Of a stretch of DNA of 64,000 nt, positions 19,965 to 28,490 are shown piece after piece; positions within the stretch are counted from its first letter, which is position 1, and every line of letters starts with the position of its first letter. The notes under the pieces were generated by a model. The model saw nothing but the letters and a program-made list of their open reading frames with translations, made no database searches and was not told the DNA's origin. This DNA comes from Pseudomonas fluorescens (GTDB lineage Bacteria; Pseudomonadota; Gammaproteobacteria; Pseudomonadales; Pseudomonadaceae): NCBI RefSeq assembly GCF_001307155.1, contig NZ_CP012830.1:2990501-3054500 (forward strand), written 5' to 3'. Both the position numbers and the translations under genes were made by a program.

Positions 19965-20748
19965 GTTGGGTTATCCAGGTAATTCGGGGGTAGCCGGACA
20001 GCGGGTGTTCATCGATCAACGCTTCGACGCCGAACACTTCGCGCAGCAGCGTGGTGGTCAGCACTTCTTTTGGCGTGCCGCTGGCGACGATGCGTCCGTG
20101 GTTGATCACGTACAGCCGATCGCAGAACGCCGCGGCCAGATTGAGGTCGTGGATGCTCGCCAGGGTGCCGATCTGCAAGCGCTTGACCAGTTGCAGCAGT
20201 TCGAGCTGATAGCGTGGATCGAGGTGGTTGGTCGGTTCGTCGAGAATCAGCAATTGCGGTTGCTGAGCCAGGGCGCGGGCGAGAATGACGCGTTGTTTTT
20301 CGCCGCCCGACAGCGTGGCGAAGGCGTGATCTTCGAAGCCTTTGAGGCCCACCGATTCCAGTGCCTGTTCGGCGATTCGGCGATCTTCCAGCGTGTCGCC
20401 ATCGAACAGGCCTTTGTGCGGTGTGCGGCCCATGGCAACCACTTCCTCGACGGTCAGGCCGAAGGCATCGGGGAACTCCTGCAACACCACCGCAATGCGT
20501 TGCGCACACCAGCGCGACGACTGCTTCCAGACGTTGTGATGGGCCAGATGCACCTCGCCGGACTCCGGTTTGCTGAAGCGGTAGGCGCAGCGCAACAGGC
20601 TGGTCTTGCCGCTGCCGTTGGGGCCGATCAAGCCGACGAACTCACCGGCCGCCACGTGCAGGCTGGCCTCACGCAGCTGGAACTGGTGATGACAGTGGCC
20701 ATGGCCCAGCGGTGTCCAGGCGAGATGGGTGAGGTTCAGCGAGGTCAT
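19849..20748 (-). CDS. FecE/BtuD-type ABC transporter ATPase with extended C-terminus
   Basis: 299 residues. Walker A GPNGSGKTSLLR, signature TLSGGEKQRVILARAL, Walker B LLILDEPTNHLDP and switch His IHDLNLAAAF are all present. The ATG at 20748 has AAAGGA upstream; the frame extends further only through a repeat. FecE-type ATPases normally end near residue 260. Here the frame runs on for about 38 residues past GYPRITWITQ, overlapping the binding-protein gene by 116 bases. One added C before the CATGACC junction would restore a stop overlapping the next ATG, so a one-base deletion or sequencing error is suspected. Confidence 0.88.
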   Translation of the reverse strand: MTSLNLTHLAWTPLGHGHCHHQFQLREASLHVAAGEFVGLIGPNGSGKTSLLRCAYRFSKPESGEVHLAHHNVWKQSSRWCAQRIAVVLQEFPDAFGLTVEEVVAMGRTPHKGLFDGDTLEDRRIAEQALESVGLKGFEDHAFATLSGGEKQRVILARALAQQPQLLILDEPTNHLDPRYQLELLQLVKRLQIGTLASIHDLNLAAAFCDRLYVINHGRIVASGTPKEVLTTTLLREVFGVEALIDEHPLSGYPRITWITQHDLAHPAPLQPVHRPAAGQRPGIRRSEPLPVDDTELQP

Positions 20749-20770
20749 GCCATTCCTTTCGATGGTTCCC

Positions 20771-20900
20771 TGTGGCGAGGGAGCTTGCTCCCGCTCGACC
20801 GCGAAGCAGGCGCCATGGCTTGTTTCACGATCAAATGGAGGTGCCGATTTTGATTTAAGGGCCGCTACGCGACCCAGCGGGAGCAAGCTCCCTCGCCACA
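20771..20900. repeat. REP-like inverted repeat, family A, element 7
   Basis: Arms TGTGGCGAGGGAGCTTGCTC at 20771 and their inverse ending at 20900. It lies between the PepSY gene stop (20974) and the ATPase gene start (20748), where the promoter of the importer operon should be. I saw no clear Fur box next to it. Confidence 0.85.
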
Positions 20901-20973
20901 ACAGTCCTAGAGCCGCAACTGTGCGTTGGCCGGGCATTCTACAGCGCCAGTCGCTGCACGCATCTCGCTGTAT

Positions 20974-22356
20974 TCAGGATGAAGATGAGGCCGATTCAGG
21001 CTGGCGGTTCAAGCGCGACAAGAGCACGCGGTCGAGCAGCCACACCACGATCAGCGAAGCGCCCACCAACGGGAATATCACCGCCAATGCGAGGATGATC
21101 ACCACCCCGGTTTTCCAGGTCGGCAGGTCATGACGCAACGGTGGAACACCGAGCTTGCCTTGTGGGTGGCGCTTCCACCAGATCACTACACCGCTGACGG
21201 CGCTGAGCAGGATCATCAGGCAGATCAGCAACACGACGATCTGGTTGAACGGCCCGAACAGTTTGCCTTCGTGCAGCATCACGCCCATTTCCGTGGCGCG
21301 GGCGACGTTGCCGTAATGCTGCCAGCGCACGTCGGCCAGCACTTCACCGCTGTACTGGTCGACATGCAGGGTGGCGTCGTTGCGCGGGTCGTCGGCGAAT
21401 ACGGCGATGGTGAACACGCCGCTGGCGGTGGTCGGGAAGGTGATGCTGTAACCCGGCTCGACCTGGCGTTGAACGGCGATGTCCTGCACGTCTTGCAGAC
21501 TGATAGTCGGCGCCGCCGGGGCGCTGCTGTCGCCGTTGTGCGCCATGTGTTCGGCGTGGTCACCGGACATCGGCATCGGCGTGTTTTCCATGGCCCAAGG
21601 CACGGTCTGGCGCGTTGCGGTGTTGAGGCTGCGGGCCTCTTGGTCGGACTTGGGCACGTTGTTCCACATGGCTGCCGGGAAGCGGTTCCAGACTTCAGCG
21701 TATTGCTTGCCCCAGAAACCGGTCCAGGTCATGCCGCTGAGCAGCATCACCAGCAAAAACGCCGCGCCCCAGAACCCGGTCACGGCGTGCAGGTCACGCC
21801 AGAGCACACGTCCGCGACTGCTGAATCGCGGCCACACGATCCCCGCACCGGTTCGCCCGCGTGGCCACCACAGGAACACCCCGGAAACCACCAGCACCAC
21901 GCCCCAGCCAGCCGCGAGTTCGACCAGCCGATCACCGACGGTGCCGATCATCAACTCGCCGTGAATCGCCCGGGCGATGGCTTGCAGGTTTTTCTTCGCG
22001 TCCTGCTCGCCGAGGATATCGGCGTGATACGGATCGATGAAGACGTTGAGCTCGCCGCCGGCATTTTTAACGACAAACTGCGCACTGCGCTCGGCATTGA
22101 CCGGTGGCAGGTACTGCTTGATCTGGCCCTGTGGATAAGCCTCTTTGACACGGCGCAGCAACTCGTCGGCACTGACGGTGTGATGGCCGCCCGGCACATT
22201 GAGCAGGCTGCCGTACATCAGTGGGTCGAGTTGCGGTTTGAACAGGTAAACGATGCCGGTCAAGGCCAGCATCACCATGAACGGCGCAACGAACAGCCCG
22301 GCATAAAAATGCCAGCGCCAGGCCAGGTTGTAGAAATTCGGTTTGGGTTGGTTCAT
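20974..22356 (-). CDS. PepSY-associated transmembrane protein of the copper locus
   Basis: 460 residues with four main membrane segments: near residues 15-38 (WHFYAGLFVAPFMVMLALTG), 165-182, 195-215 and around 375-435 (two). PepSY domains lie in the periplasmic parts (QGQIKQYLPPVNAERSAQFV, ATLHVDQYSGEVLADVRW). A Met/His-rich loop, TPMPMSGDHAEHMAHNG, near residues 255-275 could bind copper. Such proteins accompany TonB receptors and are thought to be reductases or transport partners. It follows oprC, separated by a repeat, and probably acts with it. Confidence 0.85.
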   Translation of the reverse strand: MNQPKPNFYNLAWRWHFYAGLFVAPFMVMLALTGIVYLFKPQLDPLMYGSLLNVPGGHHTVSADELLRRVKEAYPQGQIKQYLPPVNAERSAQFVVKNAGGELNVFIDPYHADILGEQDAKKNLQAIARAIHGELMIGTVGDRLVELAAGWGVVLVVSGVFLWWPRGRTGAGIVWPRFSSRGRVLWRDLHAVTGFWGAAFLLVMLLSGMTWTGFWGKQYAEVWNRFPAAMWNNVPKSDQEARSLNTATRQTVPWAMENTPMPMSGDHAEHMAHNGDSSAPAAPTISLQDVQDIAVQRQVEPGYSITFPTTASGVFTIAVFADDPRNDATLHVDQYSGEVLADVRWQHYGNVARATEMGVMLHEGKLFGPFNQIVVLLICLMILLSAVSGVVIWWKRHPQGKLGVPPLRHDLPTWKTGVVIILALAVIFPLVGASLIVVWLLDRVLLSRLNRQPESASSSS

Positions 22357-22411
22357 CAGGTGCTCCGCTTGGCGTGGATCTTTGTTGTTTGTTTGCGGTC
22401 GCTGCGCAACC

Positions 22412-22501
22412 GATCGCGGGCGAGCCTTGCTCCTACGGGGATATGTCGATCACGAATGTTATGAACGACACAAATCTGTAGGAGCAAGGCTTGCCCGCGA
22501 T
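22412..22501. repeat. REP-like inverted repeat, family B, element 8, in reversed arrangement
   Basis: The arms are in the opposite order from other family B elements: ATCGCGGGCGAGCCTTGCTC (from 22412) comes first and CTGTAGGAGCAAGGCTTGCC (22476-22501) second. It ends four bases from the oprC stop codon. Confidence 0.8.
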
Positions 22502-22505
22502 GCCT

Positions 22506-24635
22506 TTAGAAGCTCATATCGACCTTGGTCCAGAACGTCCGCCCTGGTTCGTTGATCGCTTGCGGGTCATTGGCCGGGTAGCCGAACCCGGCGTTGCCGG
22601 CCAGGTTCAAGTGCTCGGCGTAGGCCTTGCCAAACAGGTTGTCGACGCCGGTACTGACCTTCCAGTGCTTGTCGATCCGGTAGGCGCCGTTGAGCGAGAA
22701 CACACCGAAACCCGGGCTCTTGTCGTAATCCTTGCCGACCACGTTGCCCTTGTTCTGCTCGATGCGGTTTTGCGCCGCAACCACTCGCCACAAGGCGCCG
22801 GCGCTCCAGTTGTCTTCGCTGTAGGTCAGGCCGAAACGCGCATCCAGCGGCGGCATTTGCGGCAGTGCTGTGTCGTGGGTGGTGTCTTTGCCCCAGGCGT
22901 AGGCCAGGGTCGCATCGGCTTTCCAATGGGAGGTGAGGTTGTAGGCTGCGCCGAGTTCACCGCCCATGATGCGCGCGTTGATGTTTTCGGCCCGAGAGGT
23001 CATGCCCATCATGCCGGGGGTGTAATCGAACAGGATGTAGTCGTGTACTTCGCCGACGTAACCCGAGGCCCAGGCTTCGAGGTCCTGGGTTTTGTATTGC
23101 AGGCCGAAGTCGAGCTGGGTGGTTTTCTCGGGCTTGATCGAATCGAAGGCGTTGAGCGAACCGGCAGGGCCGGATTTTGGCGAGAACAGCTCCCAGTAAT
23201 CCGGGAAACGTTCGGCGTGGCCGAGGCCGGCATAGAGCGTGGTCGGGCTGTCCGCCAGATCATGCTCATAGCGCACGAAACCACTCGGCAAGGTATCGGC
23301 ACGGCTCTTGTCGACGGTCGGGTTGGGTCGGCTCATCATCCCGGAACCGATGGTCTGGCGAAAATCCTTGGCCGAGGCACGGTCCAGTCGTGCCCCGCTG
23401 ATCAGGCGATCACGGTCGGCCGCGTACCAGGTCAGCTCACTGAAAGCGCCGTAGTTATGGAAGTCCGCATCTTTGTTACGCGGCACGTCTTTGTAGGTGT
23501 CGATGCCCATGGCGGCGCGCTGACGGTGTTCGTTGGTTTGCGCATCGATGCCGCTGATCAACTGCACATCGGCCCAGCGCCAGGTGGCCTTGATCCGTGC
23601 ACCGAGGGTGCGGCGGTCGACGTTGGAGGCCATTGGGCCGGCCATCATCCCGGTACCAGACGGCGTGCGCAGGGTGTAGTTGTCCATCACATGGTCGGCG
23701 TAGTTGTAGTAGACCTGCGCTTCGACTTTATCCAGTACTTCGCCAAGGTTCGACTTCTCGAAACGCAGGCCCAGGCTTTCGCGCTTGAACTGCGAACCGT
23801 CCATACCACGGCCGGCCGAACGTGCCTCGCCGTCGCCCTTGCCGGCGGTCAACTCCAGCAGCGTGTCGGCATCCGGCGTCCAGCCCAGGGCGACATCGCC
23901 GTTCCATTTGTCGTAGCGCGACGGCACGGTGTCGTTGTTGCCGTCACGGTAATCGTCGGCGTGCGCGGTGTTGCCGATCACCCGAATGTAGCCCAATGGA
24001 CCACCGGCAGCGGCGTCGACGAGCTTGTCGAAACGCCCGTTGGAGCCGGCCAGCAGGCTGGCGTTAACCCTCGTGCCCAGCTCGCCGAAGCTTTCCGGCT
24101 CGCGGTCGAACAGGATGGTGCCGGCAGAGGCGCCAGGTCCCCAAAGTACGGTTTGCGGGCCTTTGATCACGGTCAGCTTGTCGTAGGTTTCCGGCGAAAT
24201 GTAGGAGGTCGGGGCGTCCATCCTGCCAGGGCAGGCACCGAGGATCATGCCGCCGTTGGTGAGAATGTTCAGCCTTGAGCCGAACATGCCGCGCAGCACC
24301 GGATCGCCGTTGGTGCCGCCGTTGCGAACCAGCGCGAAGCCGGGAATGGTCTTCAGGTAATCGCCGCCATCGCTGGCCGGCACCGGTTGGCGCGGGTCCT
24401 TGGGGTTGGTGACGATGGTCAGCGGCGAACTTGGGGCGATCGCGGTAATGACCGTTGGGCTCAGCTCTTCAGTGTGCTGGCTGTGGTCAACCGGTTGCTC
24501 GGCCGCGCTGGCCAACGGGGAAAGCAGGGCGCCGCACAGAATGGCAGTGGCCTGCTTGAAACGGGCGCGTGGCGCGTTCAGGGCGAAAAATGCCTGAGCA
24601 GCGCTCAAGCGTGTGTCAGCAGAAAACCTGGACAT
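22506..24635 (-). CDS. oprC: OprC-like TonB-dependent copper receptor
   Basis: 709 residues: signal region, plug domain and 22-strand barrel ending in the outer-membrane signature FWTKVDMSF. The plug has DGGDYLKTIPGFALVRNGG and LRGMFGSRLNILTNGG. The copper site described for P. aeruginosa OprC, CxxxM plus HxM, is conserved: C135 and M139 (GACPGRMD) and H315 and M317 (ADHVMDN). OprC takes up copper across the outer membrane and is repressed by copper. Start ATG has GGA at good spacing. Its neighbours (PepSY protein, PCuAC, DUF2946) support the copper role. Confidence 0.93.
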   Translation of the reverse strand: MSRFSADTRLSAAQAFFALNAPRARFKQATAILCGALLSPLASAAEQPVDHSQHTEELSPTVITAIAPSSPLTIVTNPKDPRQPVPASDGGDYLKTIPGFALVRNGGTNGDPVLRGMFGSRLNILTNGGMILGACPGRMDAPTSYISPETYDKLTVIKGPQTVLWGPGASAGTILFDREPESFGELGTRVNASLLAGSNGRFDKLVDAAAGGPLGYIRVIGNTAHADDYRDGNNDTVPSRYDKWNGDVALGWTPDADTLLELTAGKGDGEARSAGRGMDGSQFKRESLGLRFEKSNLGEVLDKVEAQVYYNYADHVMDNYTLRTPSGTGMMAGPMASNVDRRTLGARIKATWRWADVQLISGIDAQTNEHRQRAAMGIDTYKDVPRNKDADFHNYGAFSELTWYAADRDRLISGARLDRASAKDFRQTIGSGMMSRPNPTVDKSRADTLPSGFVRYEHDLADSPTTLYAGLGHAERFPDYWELFSPKSGPAGSLNAFDSIKPEKTTQLDFGLQYKTQDLEAWASGYVGEVHDYILFDYTPGMMGMTSRAENINARIMGGELGAAYNLTSHWKADATLAYAWGKDTTHDTALPQMPPLDARFGLTYSEDNWSAGALWRVVAAQNRIEQNKGNVVGKDYDKSPGFGVFSLNGAYRIDKHWKVSTGVDNLFGKAYAEHLNLAGNAGFGYPANDPQAINEPGRTFWTKVDMSF

Positions 24636-24724
24636 AAAGGTTCCATCAATCAGTCGTCAACAACACGGCCAGCAGCCTGCGGCTGTCGTTCTCTACAGTC
24701 GGCCGTATGAGTAGGGAGGGGTGT

Positions 24725-25180
24725 TTACGCGACGATGGGTGGGGCGCGGGTGCGGGCGCCGGGGAATACGGTTTGCCGGGCATGGCCCAGGCGGGGGGAG
24801 GGGCTGATGAAACTGTGGGCGGAAGGTGTGTCGAAGGCAGCGAACGACAGGCTGCCGGGCAGCGCGGGGCAGTTGAAGAGCAGGCTGCAATAGCCGCACT
24901 TTTCCCAGAGCGCGTGGTGATCGGGTTTTGGTGCGCAGTGTTCGGCAGCCGCTTGCGCGTTTTGCTCGGCGTGGGCGTTCGCCGACATGTCCATGCTCAT
25001 GTCCATCGACACGTTCATAGGCATCGGCATGCGTTGATCCATCGGCATCGACTGAGAAATCAGTGGGCCGATAAAGATCATCAACATGGCGAACAGGCTG
25101 ATCCAGCTACCGCGCGCAACCTTCAACAAGGTGCGGCGCGGCACTGACCGCCTGACGCTGAGCGAGCGCCGTGCGTTCAC
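24725..25180 (-). CDS. DUF2946 family protein with Met-rich tract
   Basis: 151 residues. One N-terminal membrane anchor (WISLFAMLMIFIGPLISQ) precedes a Met-rich run, MPMDQRMPMPMNVSMDMSMD, then a CAPKPDHHALWEKCGYCSLL block typical of DUF2946. Met, His and Cys clusters like these bind Cu(I). DUF2946 genes accompany oprC and PCuAC genes in many Pseudomonas. The start is a GTG at 25180, 18 bases after the PCuAC stop, with only a weak ribosome site. The exact role is unknown. Confidence 0.8.
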   Translation of the reverse strand: MNARRSLSVRRSVPRRTLLKVARGSWISLFAMLMIFIGPLISQSMPMDQRMPMPMNVSMDMSMDMSANAHAEQNAQAAAEHCAPKPDHHALWEKCGYCSLLFNCPALPGSLSFAAFDTPSAHSFISPSPRLGHARQTVFPGARTRAPPIVA

Positions 25181-25198
25181 AGGTTTTTCAGGCTGTGA

Positions 25199-25678
25199 TT
25201 ACTGGGCGTGCATGTGCGCTTCGGAGCCGGCGGGCGGTTGTTTCTGTACGGCGACCTCGACGGTCACATCGCCGGACTTTTCGAAATGCAGGGTCAGCGG
25301 GAAGCGTTTGCCGTCGCGGAGCAGGCTGCGGTCTTTGAGCTCCAGCAGCATCACGTGATAAGCCATCGGTGCGAACGTGATGTCATCGCCAGCCGGAATC
25401 TCGACGCTCGGCACTTGCTGCATTTTCATCAAATCACCTTGCATCACGTGCTCGTGCAGTTCGGCAATGCCTGCGATCGGCGAAGCAACGCTGAGCAGGC
25501 GGTCGGCGGTTTTGCCATTGTTGTGAATCACGAAATAGGCAGCAACCGTTGGCGCGTTGGGCGGTAGCTCTTGCGACCAAGGGTGGGCGATTTCCAGTTC
25601 GCCGGCTTTGTATTCATGGGCATTGGCAAAGCACGCAGGCAACAACAAGGCGGCCAGAACGATGAGTTTCTTCAACAT
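25199..25678 (-). CDS. pcuAC: Periplasmic copper chaperone PCuAC
   Basis: 159 residues. Signal peptide KKLIVLAALLLPACFANA, then the PCuAC/DUF461 fold. The Cu(I) motif H-x10-M-x21-HxM is perfect: the first His of LHEHVMQGD, the Met of LMKMQQ ten residues on, and HVM in APMAYHVMLLEL. The C-terminus SEAHMHAQ adds possible ligands. PCuAC proteins carry periplasmic copper to cytochrome oxidase or to membrane importers. It lies between two DUF2946 genes and upstream of oprC on the same strand. Confidence 0.93.
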   Translation of the reverse strand: MLKKLIVLAALLLPACFANAHEYKAGELEIAHPWSQELPPNAPTVAAYFVIHNNGKTADRLLSVASPIAGIAELHEHVMQGDLMKMQQVPSVEIPAGDDITFAPMAYHVMLLELKDRSLLRDGKRFPLTLHFEKSGDVTVEVAVQKQPPAGSEAHMHAQ

Positions 25679-25725
25679 GGCAGTTCTCCAGAACGATTAG
25701 ACACGCAGATCAATTGCGAGGGTAA

Positions 25726-26127
25726 TCAGACCAGAGGAGAGGCTCGGGGATTGAGGCTTGGCCATTGCTGGCGTGGCGTGGGGATGTCGAGGGTCGGCGC
25801 CGGTCGGCTTCGATTGGCCTCGAAACGCGCGAAATACAGCTGTGGAACATGGCCCGGCAACGCCATCAGAGGCGCCGAACCCGAGCAGCACCAGCAATGC
25901 TGCATATTTGAATGATCGTCGTTTGAAGGGGCTTTTTGTTCAAGTTTGCCCAGAGAAATCGCCACCATTTTCGTCCCGCTGGACGAGCAGAAACTGCCCC
26001 ACAACAACTGCTCGGCCGGCGACTGACTGGCACCTTGCGCCATCGCGCCGGACATCGGCATGGCGAGCATATTGAACAGCACTGCGAAGCAGGCGATCCA
26101 GGCAAATGCTAGCCGTTGTCGGGACAT
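25726..26127 (-). CDS. DUF2946 family protein, first gene of the copper locus
   Basis: 133 residues. N-terminal membrane segment or signal (FAWIACFAVLFNMLAMPMSGAMA), then FCSSSGTKMVAISLG and the Cys/His block DDHSNMQHCWCCSGSAPLMALP characteristic of DUF2946. The cluster HCWCC could bind copper. It is the promoter-proximal gene of the locus on the minus strand. No CueR or CopR box was recognised upstream. Confidence 0.8.
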   Translation of the reverse strand: MSRQRLAFAWIACFAVLFNMLAMPMSGAMAQGASQSPAEQLLWGSFCSSSGTKMVAISLGKLEQKAPSNDDHSNMQHCWCCSGSAPLMALPGHVPQLYFARFEANRSRPAPTLDIPTPRQQWPSLNPRASPLV

Positions 26128-26165
26128 GGGTCATATCCGGTTGGGTGGGTGATCAAGCCGGGTAT

Positions 26166-26579
26166 TTAGCCTGATCGGGGGCGATAAGTAAAAAACCGCC
26201 GTGCGGTGTGGTGTCGCAGCGCCTTGATCAACAAGTGCAAAATGCGGTGAGCGAGTTCCGGCTCACCGTTTCGAAAGAGTGTAGCGGCTTCGTTTTGTAA
26301 TGCCCGGGCGAATTCCGGGTCTCGGTTGATTCGAGCAATGATTGTATGAAAGACGTTTCGGCTGCAGGCCATAATCGACACTTGATCAGTTGCGTGTCTG
26401 TCTGCGGAAGTCGCGGGTGGAAGGTTTTGAGCTCGGCTTATATCTGACAGGGCTTCGCGGAAAAGCTCGCCATCGCCGCTATCTTCTTCAATGCAGGCTT
26501 GAAGATAGGCGGCAATTTCTCCAGAGCTTTGAATAAAGTCTACGGGATCGAAACGGGTAAATGTGATTGCCATTTTCAT
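26166..26579 (-). CDS. Small hybrid protein with antitoxin-like N-terminus
   Basis: 137 residues, rather AT-rich codons. The first 50 residues (FTRFDPVDFIQSSGEIAAYL, FREALSDISRAQN) resemble HigA-like addiction-module antidotes, but the usual helix-turn-helix half is missing. From about residue 72, ACSRNVFHTIIARINRDPEF and ALQNEAATLFRNGEPELAHR resemble a different small regulator family found next to toxin genes. The whole looks like two partial antitoxin-type sequences joined. No toxin gene adjoins. It could be a working small regulator or a remnant. Either of two ATGs (26579 or 26573) may be used. Confidence 0.5.
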   Translation of the reverse strand: MKMAITFTRFDPVDFIQSSGEIAAYLQACIEEDSGDGELFREALSDISRAQNLPPATSADRHATDQVSIMACSRNVFHTIIARINRDPEFARALQNEAATLFRNGEPELAHRILHLLIKALRHHTARRFFTYRPRSG

Positions 26580-26673
26580 TCTCGGCGCGGTTTATGCCGA
26601 GAACCATAAGCTTGAGCAGGGAAATGAAACAGTCGGCTCGTTCCTGAGATGTTGTCCGTAAAGTCGTACAGCT

Positions 26674-27396
26674 TTATCCGAGTGTACTCAGTGCATTTAA
26701 CACCTCAGCCACACTCCCAAACTCCCGCTCAACCCCCGGCAACTCTGGCCGCTTGAGGATCAACACCGGCACCCCGCGTTCGCGGGCCACTTCAAGTTTG
26801 GGTTCGGTGGCGCTGCTGCCGCTGTTTTTGCTGATCAGCACATCGATTTGCCGGCGTTCGAACAGCGCGCGTTCGTCTTCGATGAAAAATGGTCCGCGTG
26901 CGCCGATCACTTCGCAGCGCTCGTTGCCGGGATAAACCTCCAGCGCGCGCAAGGTCCAGAACTGCTCGGGCGGGATTTCATCCAGGTGCTGCAGCGGCTC
27001 GCGGCCCAAGGTAAACAATGGGCACTTGAACGGTTTCAACGCTTCGATCAGTTCGGCCCAGTCGCTGACTTCGCGCCAGTCATCCCCGGCCTGCGCTTGC
27101 CATGCCGGACGGCGTAGCGCCCAGCACGGGATGCCGCTTTGTTGTGCAGCGGTGGCGGCGTTCCGGCTGATTTGCGCGGCGTAGGGATGGGTGGCGTCGA
27201 GCAACAGGTCAATGCCTTGATCCTTGATGAATTGCGTCAAGCCTTCAGCGCCGCCATAGCCGCCGACTCGTACCTGGCAGTTCAGGTCGGTCGGCACCCG
27301 ACCCACGCCCGCCAGGCTGTAGATATGTTGCGGGCCGAGTGTTCGGGCAATTGCCAGGGCTTCAGTGACACCGCCGAGCAGCAACAGACGTTTCAT
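26674..27396 (-). CDS. cobK: Precorrin-6A reductase CobK
   Basis: 240 residues, the normal CobK/CbiJ length. It reduces precorrin-6A to 6B with NADPH. Signature stretches are [44 protein letters not shown] and [20 protein letters not shown]. Its ATG overlaps the cbiD stop by four bases; it ends the cobL-cbiD-cobK operon. Confidence 0.95.
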   Translation of the reverse strand: MKRLLLLGGVTEALAIARTLGPQHIYSLAGVGRVPTDLNCQVRVGGYGGAEGLTQFIKDQGIDLLLDATHPYAAQISRNAATAAQQSGIPCWALRRPAWQAQAGDDWREVSDWAELIEALKPFKCPLFTLGREPLQHLDEIPPEQFWTLRALEVYPGNERCEVIGARGPFFIEDERALFERRQIDVLISKNSGSSATEPKLEVARERGVPVLILKRPELPGVEREFGSVAEVLNALSTLG

Positions 27397-28490
27397 TGGA
27401 AAGCTCCGGCATGACCAACGATGCCACCTTGGCGATCGATGGCAAACACTTCGATCTGAACCTGCCTGGGCACTACGCTACGGGCGAAATCCAGCGCGTG
27501 CTGGCACACCGCATCGCCAAGGGCGATACCGGCGGCGCTGGCCATCGCCAGCGCTTGCTGGCTGGTGTTGGCCTCGCGGATGCCTTGCTGCAATGCTGCG
27601 TCAGCGCCAACGTCCGCGGCCCATTCGGCCAGTTGCGGCAGGTCGATGCTGGAATGGCGACTGTGTAAATCCATATGCCCGGCGGCGAGTTTGCTGATCT
27701 TGCCGAAGCCGCCGCAAATGCTCAGTTTATCCACAGGCACTTTGCGCAGATGTTTGAGCACTGCACCGACGAAGTCGCCCATTTCGATCAGGGCGATTTC
27801 CGGCAGGTCGTAGACCCGGCGCATGGTGTCTTCGCTGGCGTTGCCGGTGCAGGCGGCGATGTGCAGGTAACCGTTGGTTTTGGCGACATCGATGCCCTGG
27901 TGGATCGAGGCGATGTACGCCGCGCAGGAAAACGGTCGAACGATGCCGCTGGTGCCGAGGATCGACAACCCGCCAAGAATACCCAATCGCGGGTTCATGG
28001 TTTTCAGCGCCAGGGCCTCGCCGTTCTCGACATTGACCGTCACCTCAAAACCGCCGCCGTAGCTGAATTCTTGCGCGAGCAGTAGCAGATGGTCGGAGAT
28101 CATCTTGCGTGGCACCGGATTGATCGCAGGTTCGCCGACACTCAGTATCAGCCCCGGGCGAGTGACAGTGCCGACGCCTTTGCCGGCGCAGAAACGAATA
28201 CCGGGTTCGGCAACCAAGCGCACCTGGCTGTAGAGCAATGCACCGTGGGTCACGTCCGGGTCATCGCCGGCATCCTTGATCGTTCCGGCTTCGGCACCGT
28301 CGGCAGTCAGTCGACAAAACTCCAGGCGCATCTGCACCTGTTTGCCTTTGGGCAGCACAATCTCCACAGCATCGCTGCTCACCGCGCCGAGCAACAGGCG
28401 CGCGGCGGCGAGGCTGGTGGCGGTGGCGCAGCTGCCAGTGGTCAGGCCACTGCGCAGGGGCGCGGGTTGTTCGGCGGTTTCGTCACGCAT
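27393..28490 (-). CDS. cbiD: Cobalt-precorrin-5B C1-methyltransferase CbiD
   Basis: 365 residues with the CbiD signature [23 protein letters not shown] at the N-terminus and [23 protein letters not shown] core ([18 protein letters not shown]). CbiD methylates C1 of the corrin ring in the anaerobic route, with loss of the C20-derived acetaldehyde side. The window also encodes aerobic CobG, and no CobF is seen, so CbiD seems to take the CobF step here. It overlaps cobL by eight bases. Confidence 0.94.
   Translation of the reverse strand: MRDETAEQPAPLRSGLTTGSCATATSLAAARLLLGAVSSDAVEIVLPKGKQVQMRLEFCRLTADGAEAGTIKDAGDDPDVTHGALLYSQVRLVAEPGIRFCAGKGVGTVTRPGLILSVGEPAINPVPRKMISDHLLLLAQEFSYGGGFEVTVNVENGEALALKTMNPRLGILGGLSILGTSGIVRPFSCAAYIASIHQGIDVAKTNGYLHIAACTGNASEDTMRRVYDLPEIALIEMGDFVGAVLKHLRKVPVDKLSICGGFGKISKLAAGHMDLHSRHSSIDLPQLAEWAADVGADAALQQGIREANTSQQALAMASAAGIALGDAVCQHALDFARSVVPRQVQIEVFAIDRQGGIVGHAGAFQ

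Noticed and set aside
20749..20973. Fur box upstream of the ABC importer
   Set aside because: No sequence resembling the GATAATGATAATCATTATC palindrome was found; the gap is mostly a family A repeat.
22491..24278. 595-codon open frame antisense to oprC
   Set aside because: Mirrors the codon pattern of oprC, no ribosome site, and it starts in a REP-like repeat.
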